Assembly (NCBI RefSeq): GCF_965638725.1
Contig: NC_134974.1
Location: forward strand, 1,634,143-1,698,142
Direction: 5' to 3'
Length of the DNA stretch: 64,000 nt
DNA from: Aptenodytes patagonicus
Lineage: Eukaryota > Chordata > Aves > Sphenisciformes > Spheniscidae
The notes under the pieces are model-generated. The model was not told the origin of the DNA, did no database searches, and was given only the letters and a program-made list of their open reading frames with translations. This document shows, one piece after another, positions 46,801 to 58,969 of this stretch. A program made the position numbers and the translations under genes. The first letter of the stretch is position 1. Each line of letters starts with the position of its first letter.

Positions 46801-49800
46801 ATGTGCTCCCTCCTGACTCACCACCCCTCCTTCCTGGTAGAGCTGCAGGTGCTTGTTGTAATTAGCTGATGCATAACCAGAGCTCAGCTGATCCCCAGCC
46901 CAGATACTGCTGTGGATGCAAACCAGTGAGGAGTGAGACAGGCAGATGAGCTATTTGCACAACACTTGTGGAAGGTCTGGTGTTCTCCAGGGACCTCTGT
47001 AGGGCTCAGCCCCTGACTTGTATCGGTAAAAGAGGCAATGTTTCACCTGCAGGTTTGTCAGTTTCTGTTCTTCACTTTGAAGGGAGAATCTGAGGTGTTG
47101 CATAAGGTGATGTTGGCAGTTAAAGAATGAATGTGGGTGTGGGAAGGCAAAGCAGCACAGGAATGGTGTGTCTTGCTTTTGAAATTGCAAGTTGCTGCAC
47201 TGATGACAAACTTCTGGCTGTAAAGTCAGTGACAAAGTGATGCAATACTGGCCAGCAGTGGAGATGTAGAAAAGCAGGTATATGATGCTAGGGGCTCCTA
47301 TGTGGTGGTACTGGCTTGCCCATGACTAAGTGAAGTGGTGGAGAAATGGGCCAGCTTTAAAAGGAAAGAAGTGGTAAACCTGGTAAATGTTAATAGCAGA
47401 TTATTATGAGAAACAAAGGGTTTCAGCTGCAAAGGCCAAATTCTAAATCTTCCTCAGCTGTGGAGGCCACAGATCTTGCAAGATCCCTGATCCAAATGTG
47501 CCAACTCCTTTCCACTTCTGAGGGACTTGCCATTTGACTTGAGTTTCTGGGAGTTTATACATGGCTGTCCATACTATCAGTTTATGCATGTGCCTGTCTT
47601 ATCATTGCCCTGCTCATATCCTATGGGAATGTTACCAGCAGCTGGAGGCTTTGAAAGGAGAAAATCCTGTTTCTTTGCTGCACTTGCTTGTGTATATCAA
47701 GTCTTTTCACTGCAGGAAGAAGTAATGTCTACTGCAGTCTGAAGAGACTGCATTTCCCCCTCTCCACCCCAACTGCCTTTAGGTTTCTCTGGGTGGTGCT
47801 GATAGGATGAGGCTGAGAAGAGTGAGGAGGGCTGACCTGTGTTGCCATACAGCTGTGCTGTATGTGTAATTCTAGGAGGAAAATCTGGGGGGACTCTCCC
47901 CTGAAATGTGAGTCATAAGGAGACCTTCATGTGTCCCTACCCCATGCAGAACATCATGTTTCTGATGTGTCCTACTCTGTCCTATAAAACAGGTTTTGCT
48001 GTCCTTTACTGACATCCTCATGTAAGTAAGAATCAACTGTAGGTGAAGGAGAAATTCTCCATAATCCTTAAAAATCATGATGCCCTGGAGCCATGAGGCT
48101 TCCCCTTGCTCCAAAGTTGTCAACTTAAAATCAGTGTTGGTTCTGATGGACCCTGTGTCTTAATTCAGGGTAGCTGCATGGTCAGTAAATGCCCAAATGC
48201 TGCTATGAGCTGGGGTCATTGGAAGGGGTCCCCTGTGTTGGTGGCATTCCTTACTCCAACCATCCTCACCTTACTGTCAGACTAGCTAATCTTGATTTAG
48301 TCTAAAAGATCTCTTGTGAAGCCTGTGGGGAGGTCCCAGGCAAATAAATTAACTGTCACATATGACCACTGATGATAATGAATGGTGCAATTAAGACTTT
48401 CCATTTGATGACTGTAATTTTAATGGGCTGGTGCAAACCAGCTGAATAATATGGGAAGGAAGCTGCATCAGTGTCATAGGTAAAAACTGGGCAGATGACC
48501 CACAAAACAGCTGGGTGGATCATAAAAATAGGAAGCTATGCAGTTAAACTTGCCAGGTGATGAGCAGCTCCAACTGTATTCCCAAGGAGTTTGTCCTGCG
48601 CGCAGCCCTTGTCACCGTGGATCCACATGGGACACTAAAACGAGGTTGGCCATGACGCATTTTGAGTGCTGCTGCTGTCTGGGTGACAAATGACGTGTTC
48701 TTCAAGCAAGCTCTCCTGGCATCTCAGAAATGCTCCTATTCCCTGTTGGAGGGGAAAGAATGAGAAAAATGCCCGCTGCTGAAGAGGTTCTGCTGGGGAA
48801 CGAGGTGCTGAGGCAGTGGCCATCACCTCATCACCACCCCAGTCTTCTCTGTAACCCAATCCCATGGGGTGCTGCGCATGGGCTCTGCAAAACTCCTGCA
48901 TGTGAAGATAAAAGGCTTGGTGCAAAGTAGGATAAAATAAAGACTTGCTCCTATATCTAGTGCTGCAGATAGTGGAATAAGACAAAAACACATGGGTTTC
49001 TTGTCGTGTGTGTTCCGTTCCGTCCCCCACCTTGCAGTGGATGCTGTTCCCTTTTGGAAGATCTTGAAATGTTGAGTTAATGAGGGCATGATCTGCCTGC
49101 TTGGGCTTACAGCAGAATTACCTTCCATGATGAGAGCCTGCTGTGTAAATAAGCTGTGAACAGCTGAAAGGCCTGGCTCTTCTCACACTGCCACAACCCA
49201 GGAATAGCTTCATTAAAGCCAAAGGACTTTAAAATATTGCTTGCACCCAATGCCAGTAGGTTGGACAGTGGGCAGATGCTTCCCATGAAAGCCCTATCAC
49301 ATGTCCCATTTCCAAAAACGTGGATGTCTTTGAGCCGCAGCCCTGAGCTGAATGAATTAGTCATTTCCAGCCTGAATGTCCTGTAATTGCCTGGCAAACC
49401 ACATTTTCCCTTACCAGGGCAGAAAGCCTGGCCTGGGAGGTGATGTCTCTGAGTTCAGCCGCCCCGCAGGACTCTGGGGTGGGTGCAGGCTGGTGGCCCC
49501 TTCTGTATCTCATTCCCCATCCGTAAAGAGAAGGAAATGGTCTTTTCCCACCTAATGAGGTGGTGATGGTCTTGGGGCTCTCTCTCTGGTCACCATCTAA
49601 CATGTGGGAAGTCCAATACCAGAGATAATGGGCTCATTTGACTGGAACTGGATTTATACAAACAATATGGGCCAAAGATTGATGTTTGAAGGAAGGTAGA
49701 GACTTTTTACTGTGGGATTTAGGTTGCTTTATGCCCAGGCTCTGCTGGGTGCTGTGCGTGCGCGAGCAAACCAAGAACGAGCTTTCAGAAACCGGGTGCT

Positions 49801-52030
49801 TCCCATGATGCAGGCTCTCACGCAGGACGCACCGTTGCTTTCCTCATCGCTCTCCGCCGTGAAGTTCGTGCCTGGGTCCATCTCACCCCATGGCTGCCGG
49901 CACCAGAGCCGCGGAGGGGAAAGGCAACCGTGGTGTCAGTGGGCACCATGCCCACAACACTGTGGTGCCTTTCATCATTTGTGCTCCAATCTTTGCTGTC
50001 ATTACAAAACCTCTCAGTGATGAGACTGTGGGTGTGATAAGAGATCTGCATATCTAACGTAGCAGGGCTGTTGCTCAATTTTAACTTCTTTTTGCTTTAT
50101 CTGCCTGTTGCTGTCTTACTTGGTAAGACTTCTCTCTAGGTTGAGGTATGCCAAAGAAAACAGTAAAGACCCATGTATAATTTTGTTTCAAAATGTTCTT
50201 CCACTTTTTCGGAAATGTTAGACAATTCAGTTATTTAAAAGTAATCATTTCTGCTTGCCCACGCTGCCGTTTCTTATCACATTCAGCAAACATTGGTTGA
50301 AAAAAGTGAAATAACTGAAAAAATATTTTCCCTCTTTTGTTTGGTAGAGCATTTATCTTGTGCTCTAAGTTTGATATAGGTATGCGGCAAAGTATACCAC
50401 TTCCATACATAACCTAGAGAGCTAAAAACCATTTGAGGTGATCAACTTTTTGGTATCCAGCAGACTCCAGGTGCTGGGTAGCATCCAAGCACGCCCACCA
50501 CCAAATTTTGTCAGGTATTAAACAGAGCAGCTGGAAACATTTTGATGTCAAGGACCTTTCTTTGATGTAGCCTCTGTGATATGCTGTGATTTAAAGCCAA
50601 AGTTGTGTTAGCGTGAGTTTTGCTTCATGCCATCGCAAAGCTGCAGTGCTGGGCAGGTGTTGCTGCTACCGGTAGGGCAAGCCCAAGTCATCCTATTTCA
50701 TATCTCCCAAATTCCCATTGTAGCACCGATAATTTCCCAATGAGCTTCGGAAGAATGAGGAACCAAGATGGGAGAAAGAAGAAAATTGAAAACAGGGTGT
50801 GCCCATGGCTTTAATGTATGTGGCAAACAGTGGGGACCAGATGAAAGTGAAACCAGGAAAGGAACCCACAGCTGGACAACTGACTGTTCAACTGCCAAAG
50901 CCATTATATATTAATTACTGAGGAAAGTTTTTCTTGTTGGGCTACACAAGCCTCATCACCACTGTGTCCACATCCCTTGGCAGAGAGATACAAATCATGC
51001 CACTTGTTGAAATTAGGAGAAATACAGAAAGAGCCTTAGCCAAGATCATAGATGGTTAAGTATCGTAATAAGGGCAAAAGGGCAATTTCTCAGTGGACAT
51101 ACCTGGGGAAAGAGCTGGCACTGAGGAGAGGAAAGGATTGAAAGCTTTGATCCCCAAATAGAAGCAGAACCTCAGGGGTGGAGGCAGAAACACTTCCAGA
51201 TTAAAAATAATCCTTCCATTCCAGTTCCTGCACCCATCTGACACCAAGGATTAAGTGGGTAGAGAGACAAGCTGTGCCTTGTCTGAAGAGATGGAGAGTG
51301 AGGAAACAGGCATGAAAAGGAAGCGATACTGTGGGAAGAAGAAAAGCGATTTCTGCTCAGTAGAGGTGGATCCGTGTCCTCAGGACGAGGGTGCTGACCG
51401 CACCAGAGCAGGAGCCCTCACCCCGAACAAAGCATGGCATCAATACTGGCCACCGCCGGGGACTGTCAGCCATCAACGACACACGTTGCACCTCTCTGTC
51501 ATACCCAGCAGCAAGTCTTGCATCACCAAGTCGTCTGGCAGCAAGGGCAGGCTGCCTGTAGGGGGGGAGTGGGTAGGTCTTGCTTTGGTGGCAGTGAGGT
51601 GATGAAGAGATAAAGCTGTTCTGAATATTCTTCATGAACCACTGCCCTTCTCGAGGACCACTGAGCCCAGTCCCTAAAGGCTCAGAGCAGATGGGGGCAC
51701 AAGGGGGACGTCATGCTCCTGTAACTCTGAGAGTTTCCCAAGGTGCGCCCAGCTCTGTGTCCACCTCACTGGCAAAAGTGTCCCACAGTGCCTCGAGGTA
51801 TGTCATATGGGGATGCTGGACATGGCAGGTATTTTGTGCATTAGGCCATTTTATTAAATGTTTTGCCATATTAACCTACTGAGGGAGAAACTGAAGTCTT
51901 GGGGAGAGATGGCTTACATCAAGGAACAGAAGATGATCCTCCATCCCACCAGCCACATTGCCTTTACCTCCCCATCCTTACCCACCAGCCTGCTATGTGC
52001 AAAAAGCACAGCTGGAATAGAGAATTAAAC
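43851..52030. other. Gene-poor interval before the loricrins (first part)
   Basis: The open frames here are short and lack EDC composition. A TATAAAG with an upstream CATTGGCTAAC (CCAAT-type) lies at 46051-46057, but no coding exon follows. I see no other supported feature. Confidence 0.4.
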
Positions 52031-52128
52031 AGAAAATAATCTGAGGGCTTCAGAAACTGGCTATATCTCCAGCGTGCCTTGGTCACACCGACATCCAGCC
52101 CATCTGTTACCCGTCATCCAGCAGAAAC

Positions 52129-52290
52129 ATGGCCCTCTCCTACAACCAGGACAGTTGTGAGGATCACACCTCTTTCATAACCCACATAGAGGATATAATC
52201 AGGAGGTATCGAGCAAACGTACCATGAGAACACGTATGCCTCTCTGGCAATTATACTCCACCCTACTGATACAGCTTTGGTAGCTACAAA
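52129..52290 (+). pseudogene. Possible decayed EDMTF-like gene
   Basis: An ATG at 52129 opens MALSYNQDSCEDHTSF, whose NQDSCED is close to the FQNQCED head of genes 1 and 2. It is preceded by an acceptor-like GGGCTTCAG near 52056 and a pyrimidine-mixed leader. The frame closes after 32 codons; beyond it the same frame gives GNYTPPY, a stop, and then YSFGSYKLC, vaguely Tyr/Cys-like. No TATA box or exon 1 was found upstream. The match is short, so this could be chance. Confidence 0.3.
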
Positions 52291-52479
52291 CTGTGCTTCA
52301 TAGTGAACAAAAATATTCAGTGCACGCAGTGTTCTTTGGGGGGTCTCTGCATTAAACTGCTTAGAGAAAAGAGAGATCTGACCCCCAAATGCTGGGGAGC
52401 TCTGCCTCTGCAATGTGATTTTCCTTCCTTAAGGAGGGCTTTATCTGGGGATGAGGCATTACGCTGAGATTTTAAAGCT

Positions 52480-52555
52480 CTGGTTTAAGTCCCAGGTTTG
52501 AGACTTTCCCAAATCACTCTCCCCTGTGCATAAAATGGGGACATAATTCTGCTTT
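52480..52555 (+). repeat. Possible MIR/CORE-like SINE scrap
   Basis: CCCAGGTTTGAGACTTTCCC followed by AAATCACTCTCCCCTGTGCA and TAAAATGGGGACATAATTC resembles the 3' half of ancient amniote SINEs. Confidence 0.4.
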
Positions 52556-52559
52556 TTCT

Positions 52560-55500
52560 GATTTCCAGTCTTTGGTACCGAAACTCCCATTTATACACCT
52601 GGGAAAAGGGACCTTCAGTAGTGGGAAGGAGCGGTCGGTTGGAAGCAAAACACTTTTATAATTAACAGATGAAAGACCTCAGCTCAGCTGGGACTGAGAC
52701 TAGCTGTAAAGCTAATTGCGGTTAATGTGAGCATTTAACTTTGCTGTTGAAATGCAGGAATACAGTGTCAAATTATGATTTTCTTGCTGTCTCTTAACAG
52801 TTTGCAAATACTACTGTTTTGCTGCTTGCAATGAATCCTTTAACAAAGTGGCAGCATGTGCCAGCACCTCCGTGTTGCTCTGACCTATTCAGCCAGGCTA
52901 ACAAGCCTCATTTAGAGCAACCAAATCAAGCTTTGTTATGCCCCACTCCCCAGCACACGTACCTGAAATCCCAGGGCTCATCTTTTATGTGCCAGAACAT
53001 GCTAAACCTCTTACTACTGCATCCTGACTGCCCTTGATTTTAATAGCAGAGATAAACAAGCTGTTCTAGATATGCTAAGTATATGCTACTACCACAGCCC
53101 TTAATTTGGTTTTCAGACAAACAGTGAATCCCTTGACATCTATCTTCCCTGCCCTACTTACCCTCCGCCAGTCCAGGCACACCACAGAGGGGCTTTGACA
53201 TTACCTGTGATTGTGTCTCCATCACATTAGGAATCGTATGGTCTCAGCTGGGTATTTCTAGATGTAAACATAGCAGTCGTATTGTACGAAATACTGCACC
53301 ACACCTCAGTGAAAAACCAGGTGGGAAGGGGAGGTGATTTCTATTTTATTTAACTTTATCTGGCTCTACCCACTTGGATACTCCTCCACATACTCTCAAG
53401 CAGCTGGATGTGTATGATTACCTTGTGCAGGACCACTTGGGAGCGACACACCAGGTACTGAGGTACTGCATCTATGGGCTCCTCTTGACTGGCAGCAATG
53501 AACTGTGTTTTGGGCAAGCCTTTTACGAAAATCAATAATTATAGGGGGATATTTTGCCCCAGTCACTCTCCTTGGTTCCTGGACAGGGTTGCAACCTGCT
53601 GTCCAATTTCCTTCTTTTACACATCATACAGTTACCGTCTGTCTCCTTGTCGGGATAAACACTAGTGATATGAATAGTTAAGTGTTCTTGTTTTTTACCC
53701 AGAATATGGCTTTGCAAATTGTATGGTTTTACAACTGTTTGAAAGCTCAGGCTGGCTGATAAACTTCCAAAGGTTTTTCTAATAGACAATGGAAATATCT
53801 TTTTGGGCCTCCTACAGGTGAAACCCTGCAGCTGTCCCATGAAATCCCTTTCAGACGAGAGCCTTCAACAGAGTGCTACATGCTGGGGAGAGGGTCCACT
53901 GTCCCCCGCCACCAATGGCGATGCCTCTTTCCTCCCAGGAATGGCCATGCAGCAGGGGGGTTCGGCGAGGCTGACGGACACCGCTGATGGAGCATCGTCT
54001 GAGAGGCGGAAGTGCAAAGATGAGATAAGGCTGAGCAGGTCTCGTGCTCCAGGGCAGGAAACGCACATGGGCAAAGCAAGGAAGCACTTAGCAGAGACTA
54101 CGGGTGGCACAGCCTACGGCTTTCTGTCGCGAAGCGTGGCTCTGAAATAATAAAGCAAGCTACGGTTGCCTCAATCAGCTATATGTGAGTGAAAGATCCT
54201 TCCAGCACTGCCACTTAAAAGCTTGCCTGAAGCTGGAGGGTTTTACTGGAGGAACTTGCTGCTGCTGTTTGTAATAATTCCGGTTTGGCAGAAGAAAGAC
54301 ATGAAAAGTGTGAGCAAACTGAATATCCAGAGTGAATTCCCCTGCGGCCCTTACAGTTAAGGGATGAGGTGCTACAAGAGGAGAATGGCAAAGATGACCC
54401 CTTTTATCTCTTAACCCATGAGTAAATGTAGCAAAATACTGTGTGCAGCCTGCAATAAATGATACTGTCTCAGCAAGAGGGGCTTTCCCTGTTCTCATAT
54501 GCTCCCGAGAGGTTTAAAGAGAGCCTGTTGCACTGGATATAAAACTCCCAGTATTGTCCTGATTTTTTTTCAAAACTGCTCCTTTCCTGTCATGTTCACT
54601 CTGCCTATGACAATGCAGTCAATGCCCAGAGCATCCGAGCACCTCTCACTGCTATTGTGTATGTAACTACCAGTGAACATAGCAATGAAATAGCGTCTGG
54701 ACTTTCGTTAAAGCTAAAATTATGTAAGCTGGCCATGTCCCCTGGCTATGTCAGGCACAGACTAAGCAAAAACACCGGGAAGTACCAATGAAGTTATGAC
54801 AGTCCACCACCCTGAGGGCAAAGATGGCTCTTCCAGTGCCTGCGTGGCTGTGGATGACTCCCATGATGTGACAGGATGTGGTGGCCATGCTCTGGCAGCG
54901 CCACCAGCTCACTGCCGTAACTGTCAGGGAGGACAACCGGCCCTTCTGCTCTTGTGCTGAGGTCTCTGCAGGCCAGCATGGCTAAAAATAAAAAGGTCAC
55001 AGTCCTAACCCAGGTGCTCTTACACCACTGCAAGTCTACATGAAGACCGCTTCACTGCTGCTTTGGTTGTTTGGGTTTCTTTCCTGCATTTCTCCCTAGG
55101 TCAAATCCTCCAAGGCTGTAAATCACCTGGAGCCTCCCAGATTTGCATCACTTCAGCCTCTGGCTCTACAGGCATGTGTTGTCTTTTGGGGAGCTTAAAT
55201 TCATTGGACCAGAGTCCAATGTGTGTCCCTACAGCCCCTGGCAATAACGTGGGTGTCATTAGAAACGTATAATACACTCCTACCAGTCTGCCAGTTACAA
55301 CACAATATAATGACATGGTAGAGCCACGTCTGGGTGTTCAGAAACATTTTCTAGAATGAGAGATAAATTATCTATGTCTATAAAGACAAAAGTTCCCCTT
55401 TCCTCCCTCACATTTCCTTTCTGGAATGTTGGACCCCGCTGTAGGGGGGATGTGAAAGTAAATCACTTGTTTTTTCTGAAAATCCAAGGGCATGTCTGCT

Positions 55501-55690
55501 TTCCCCCATTTCTTCACTCTACTTGTAGTAGGCGGAGCCATCCAATGACTTTAATATAGCTGAAAACAAAAAAGGTGGTAGAAGGGAGATATCAATCAGA
55601 GCCCAAGATTATGCCAAGTAAGTGGGTAGTTGTGGTTGGGTTTGGCTGGTAAATAAATCAATCATTGTTTCTTTCCAAGAGGAGGACTAG
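52560..55690. other. Gene-poor interval before the loricrins (second part)
   Basis: No supported gene was seen. The longest frame, near 53.8-54.15 kb, lacks family features and is discussed among the rejected items. Confidence 0.4.
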
Positions 55691-55696
55691 ATACTA

Positions 55697-55769
55697 TATA
55701 AAAGTTGTCACACACCAAGTTTCCTCACTTCATTTGACTTCTTTCCACCGGTTCGTGCTGTGGGACACG
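55697..55769 (+). promoter_or_regulatory. TATA box and exon 1 of loricrin A
   Basis: TATAAAA is at 55697-55703. Exon 1 runs from about 55727 to 55769 and ends TGGGACACG before a GTAAGA donor at 55770. The intron is 55770-57157. Confidence 0.72.
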
Positions 55770-57175
55770 GTAAGATATTTCATGCTACTGATGCTAACTT
55801 TCATGCTAACTTGGCTGATTAGTCTTGGAATGCTAAACTGGAAAAGGTAGGAGTAAATATGGCTTTTGGGTCTCATAGTCCAAAAACACCTCCTTATTTA
55901 CAGTCAATTTTTTTTTCTAGTGATTCAGTCTGTGGGATTACTTAATCACACAGAAAAGGAGGAGAGCTGGGACATAGAAAATGTGGTCTTTGGAGCCCCT
56001 TTGATTTCTCTGGGCCCAACAACACGTGGTACCACTGTATACAGGCAGCTCTTAAATACTATTGGAATATAAATCTTAAGAAAAAAGGCAGGAAAAAGAG
56101 TTTTTGCAGGTACTTAGCGAGGGGTGGGAAACAAAGGAACTGACAAAATGGGAGTCTATTCTCATTTTCCAGCCTTTCGTCTAAATTGGAAAGGGTTCTC
56201 TTTTGACCACCTTTTTTCTTGGAGGAACCATTTTCTCCTCTGGCATGTTTGGACACCTCAGCCTGCTGACCTGTAGATCCTTTTCATTAGTAGATCTGTC
56301 ACTTGCCTGATCTGTCACTTTATCTGCCTGAACATAAATTGCTACTGCCAGCAGGCAAGGATGTGGGCTGTGGTGGGGGTTAAGTGCCAAAGAAGTGCTC
56401 AAATTTCACGGCATCCCTGTAGGTTTCAGCCTTGGGTACAGGCACCCATCAAGCCCTTGCAAGTGGTGACCTAGAGCATTCTGCTGAAGCTTTGTGCAGC
56501 TGCTTTTTTTTTTTTTTTTTGCGTTGCTGATATCTTTTCCACTGGTTGTTCCTCTTTCTTCTCATTTTTAAGAAGAAATAAAACAGTCACTGTGCTCTTT
56601 TGAAACCAAGATTGAAAAATTTCAAAGTGCAATGAAATTACTATTATGCAAATGATGACCCATGTTCTTTGTTTCTTGTATGGCATGGAATATTAACACC
56701 TATCCCTGGGCATTACAACTCTTTCAAAATTCCCAAACCACATTTGGATAAGGGTAATTCTGGTGGACCGCGGCCTTCTGTACTTCTTGCAGTGGCATGC
56801 CACTCTGACAACTTGCTGCAAGAAGGAATTATTAAGGAATGATTACGGTTGCACCTGTCCTAGAAAAAAAAAGACCAGTTATATATGGATAAAGGAGGTC
56901 CTGTAGAAGACCTGATCACGGGATATGGAATGAGCTGAAAAATTCCCAGGTCCTTCCTGGTAATCGTTTTAATTTATAAATTCCTGAGGTTGACAATACC
57001 CTTTTGCATCAGCTATCAGAGGTGGATGGGGGGGCAAATAGGGAATGGAAGACATTTTCATATATCAGCCTGCCTTTGGAAGGGGATGGGGAGGCACAAT
57101 AACACAAGCTTTCCTCCCTCTGGGTTTGCTAAGGCCTGTTTTTTATTTCTCTTGGAGGACTCCCCGGCGCCTGGG

Positions 57176-58609
57176 ATGATGGGTTCCCACCAGCAGAAGG
57201 GCGACGGCCAAGGGATCTCTGAGCAGTCTGGTGGATTCCATTGCAGTGGTGGCGGAGGAGGTTCATGCCATGGGGGTGGCGGAGGAGGATCCTGCTGCAG
57301 TAGTGGTGAAGGAGGATCTCTAGGATACCAGACCCAAGGATTGTCCTGCCATGGAGGAGGAGGCAGCGGCGGCTGCAGCGGCGGTGGTGGTGCTATTTAC
57401 CAGACCCACACGTCATCATCCTCCTTTGGAGGAGGAGGTTCAGGCCACCAGAGCCAAGGATCCATCAGTGGTGGCGGCGGAGGTGGAGGAGGTGGTGGTG
57501 GGTCAGGCCACCAGGGACAAGGATCCATCTGCATTATTGGAGGAGGAGGTGGTGGTGGTGGATGTGGAGGCGGTGGTGGTTCAGGCCACCAAAGTCAAGG
57601 TCCCATCTGCATTGGTGGTGGTGGAGGAGGGGGAGGTGGGGGTGGTGGTTCAGGCCACCAGGGCCAAGGGCCCATCTGTATTGGTGGAGGTGGAGGAGGA
57701 GGAGGTGGTTCCGGCCACCAGGGCCAAGTGCCCATCTGCATCGGAGGTGGCAGCATAGGAGGGGGAGGGGGAGGAGGTGGCGGTTCATGTCATCAAAGCC
57801 AAGGCCCCATCTGCATTATTGGTGGAGGAAGCGGTGGTGGTGGTGGTGGTGGTGGTGGAGGTGGTTCAGGTCATCAAAGCCAAGTGCCCATCTGCATTGG
57901 TGGTGGTGGTGGTGGAGGAGGAGGTGGTGGTTCATGTCATCAAAGCCAAGGCCCCATCTGTATTGGTGGAGGAAGCGGTGGTGGTGGTGGTGGTGGAGGT
58001 GGTGGAGGTGGTTCATGTCATCAAAGCCAAGTGCCCATCTGCATTGGTGGTGGTGGTGGTGGAGGAGGAGGTGGTGGTTCATGTCATCAAAGCCAAGGTC
58101 CCATCTGTATTGGTGGTGGAGGAGGAGGTGGTGGTTCAGGTCATCAAAGCCAAGGCCCCATCTGTATTGGTGGAGGAAGCGGTGGTGGCAGTGGTGGAGG
58201 TGGTTCCAGCCACCAGGGCCAAGGCCCCATCTGCATTGGAGGCGGCAGCATAGGAGGAGGAGGAGGAGGAGGAGGAGGAGGTGGTTATGGCCACCAGGGC
58301 CAAGGTCCCATCTGCATTGGTGGTGGTGGTGGTGGTGGAGGAGGAGGTGGTTCCAGCCACCAGGGCCAAGGTCCCATCTGCATTGGAGGTGGCAGCATAG
58401 GAGGAGGAGGGGGAGGTGGTGGTGGTTCAGGCCACCAGGGTCAAGGATCCATCTGCATCATTGGGGGAGGTGGCTCAGGCCACCAGAGCCAGGGATCGTC
58501 CTCTTGTGGAGGAGGTGGTGGTGGAGGAGGTTCGTCCAGTTCTGGAGGTCTGTCCATTCAACAGCAGACCCAGCCAATCTCCTGGCCACCGCAGACTAAA
58601 CACAAGTAA
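57176..58609 (+). CDS. LOR: Loricrin A, Gly-rich with Gln-bearing repeats
   Basis: Loricrin is a major glycine-rich protein of the cornified envelope, cross-linked by transglutaminases. The product is 477 residues, starting MMGSHQQKGDGQGISEQSGG; an alternative ATG follows at 57179. After a short Cys/Gly/Ser head comes a long Gly region interrupted by 16 HQ(S/G)Q modules, 14 of them followed by (G/V)(P/S)ICI. The module recalls the PICHQTQ phrase near the end of human loricrin. The C-terminus, LSIQQQTQPISWPPQTKHK, has the Gln...WPP...K ending typical of loricrins. Lysine is absent between the head and the last few residues. The proposed acceptor is the TTCTCTTGGAG ending at 57157. Polyadenylation signals AATAAA lie at 58843-58848 and 58958-58963. 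The (GGT/GGA)n runs are likely length-polymorphic. Confidence 0.9.
   Translation: MMGSHQQKGDGQGISEQSGGFHCSGGGGGSCHGGGGGGSCCSSGEGGSLGYQTQGLSCHGGGGSGGCSGGGGAIYQTHTSSSSFGGGGSGHQSQGSISGGGGGGGGGGGSGHQGQGSICIIGGGGGGGGCGGGGGSGHQSQGPICIGGGGGGGGGGGGSGHQGQGPICIGGGGGGGGGSGHQGQVPICIGGGSIGGGGGGGGGSCHQSQGPICIIGGGSGGGGGGGGGGGSGHQSQVPICIGGGGGGGGGGGSCHQSQGPICIGGGSGGGGGGGGGGGGSCHQSQVPICIGGGGGGGGGGGSCHQSQGPICIGGGGGGGGSGHQSQGPICIGGGSGGGSGGGGSSHQGQGPICIGGGSIGGGGGGGGGGGYGHQGQGPICIGGGGGGGGGGGSSHQGQGPICIGGGSIGGGGGGGGGSGHQGQGSICIIGGGGSGHQSQGSSSCGGGGGGGGSSSSGGLSIQQQTQPISWPPQTKHK
57478..58475 (+). repeat. Imperfect GGT/GGA-rich tandem coding repeats
   Basis: Glycine runs of 5-13 codons alternate with the HQxQ(G/V)(P/S)ICI module. 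Several runs are near-pure GGT or GGA triplets, for example around 57832-57860 and 58252-58281. Repeat units vary in length by whole codons. Confidence 0.85.
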
Positions 58610-58969
58610 TGTCTGCAGAAGGGACTCTCAGATCAAGAACACCCAAGATACAAACATGCCTCACATTTCTTTCTCTATTAAATTTAAGAATATTTGCATA
58701 ATTCCTTTCTCCTCTTCCTTGGGATTTTTCTGTTCAGCTCTCCAGCTGACCAGAGCCTCTGGTGTTGTGTATCAATAACTTCCAACCAGCGTTGTTTCAT
58801 ATGTCTGTTACCTGCCTCAATTTTCTAGTGCTTGCACAAGACAATAAAACTTGCAGTTCTAGAGAGCTTTGGTGTCTGAGTGGTTGGATTTTGCTTTATA
58901 CCACGACGTTTGCATTATTTCCATTATTTTGTTTTTATTCTGAGCTGATGCTGTGGTAATAAAGCTCCA

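Noticed and set aside
51255-51640. 115-codon plus-strand frame starting MGRETSCALSEEMES
   Set aside because: There is no family match and no promoter or splice context, and the reverse strand is equally open.
53839-54150. Open frame of about 103 codons starting MKSLSDESLQQ, shortly after an acceptor-like CCTCCTACAG and directly followed by AATAAA
   Set aside because: The composition is ordinary and matches no EDC family, no TATA box or exon 1 was found upstream, and antisense frames are open as well. The context could be chance.
57351-58600. Arg/Trp-rich, Val/Ala-rich and His-rich alternative frames over loricrin A
   Set aside because: They are shadow frames of GGT/GGA repeats. The Gly frame has the loricrin head, the repeated HQxQ modules and the WPP...K ending.
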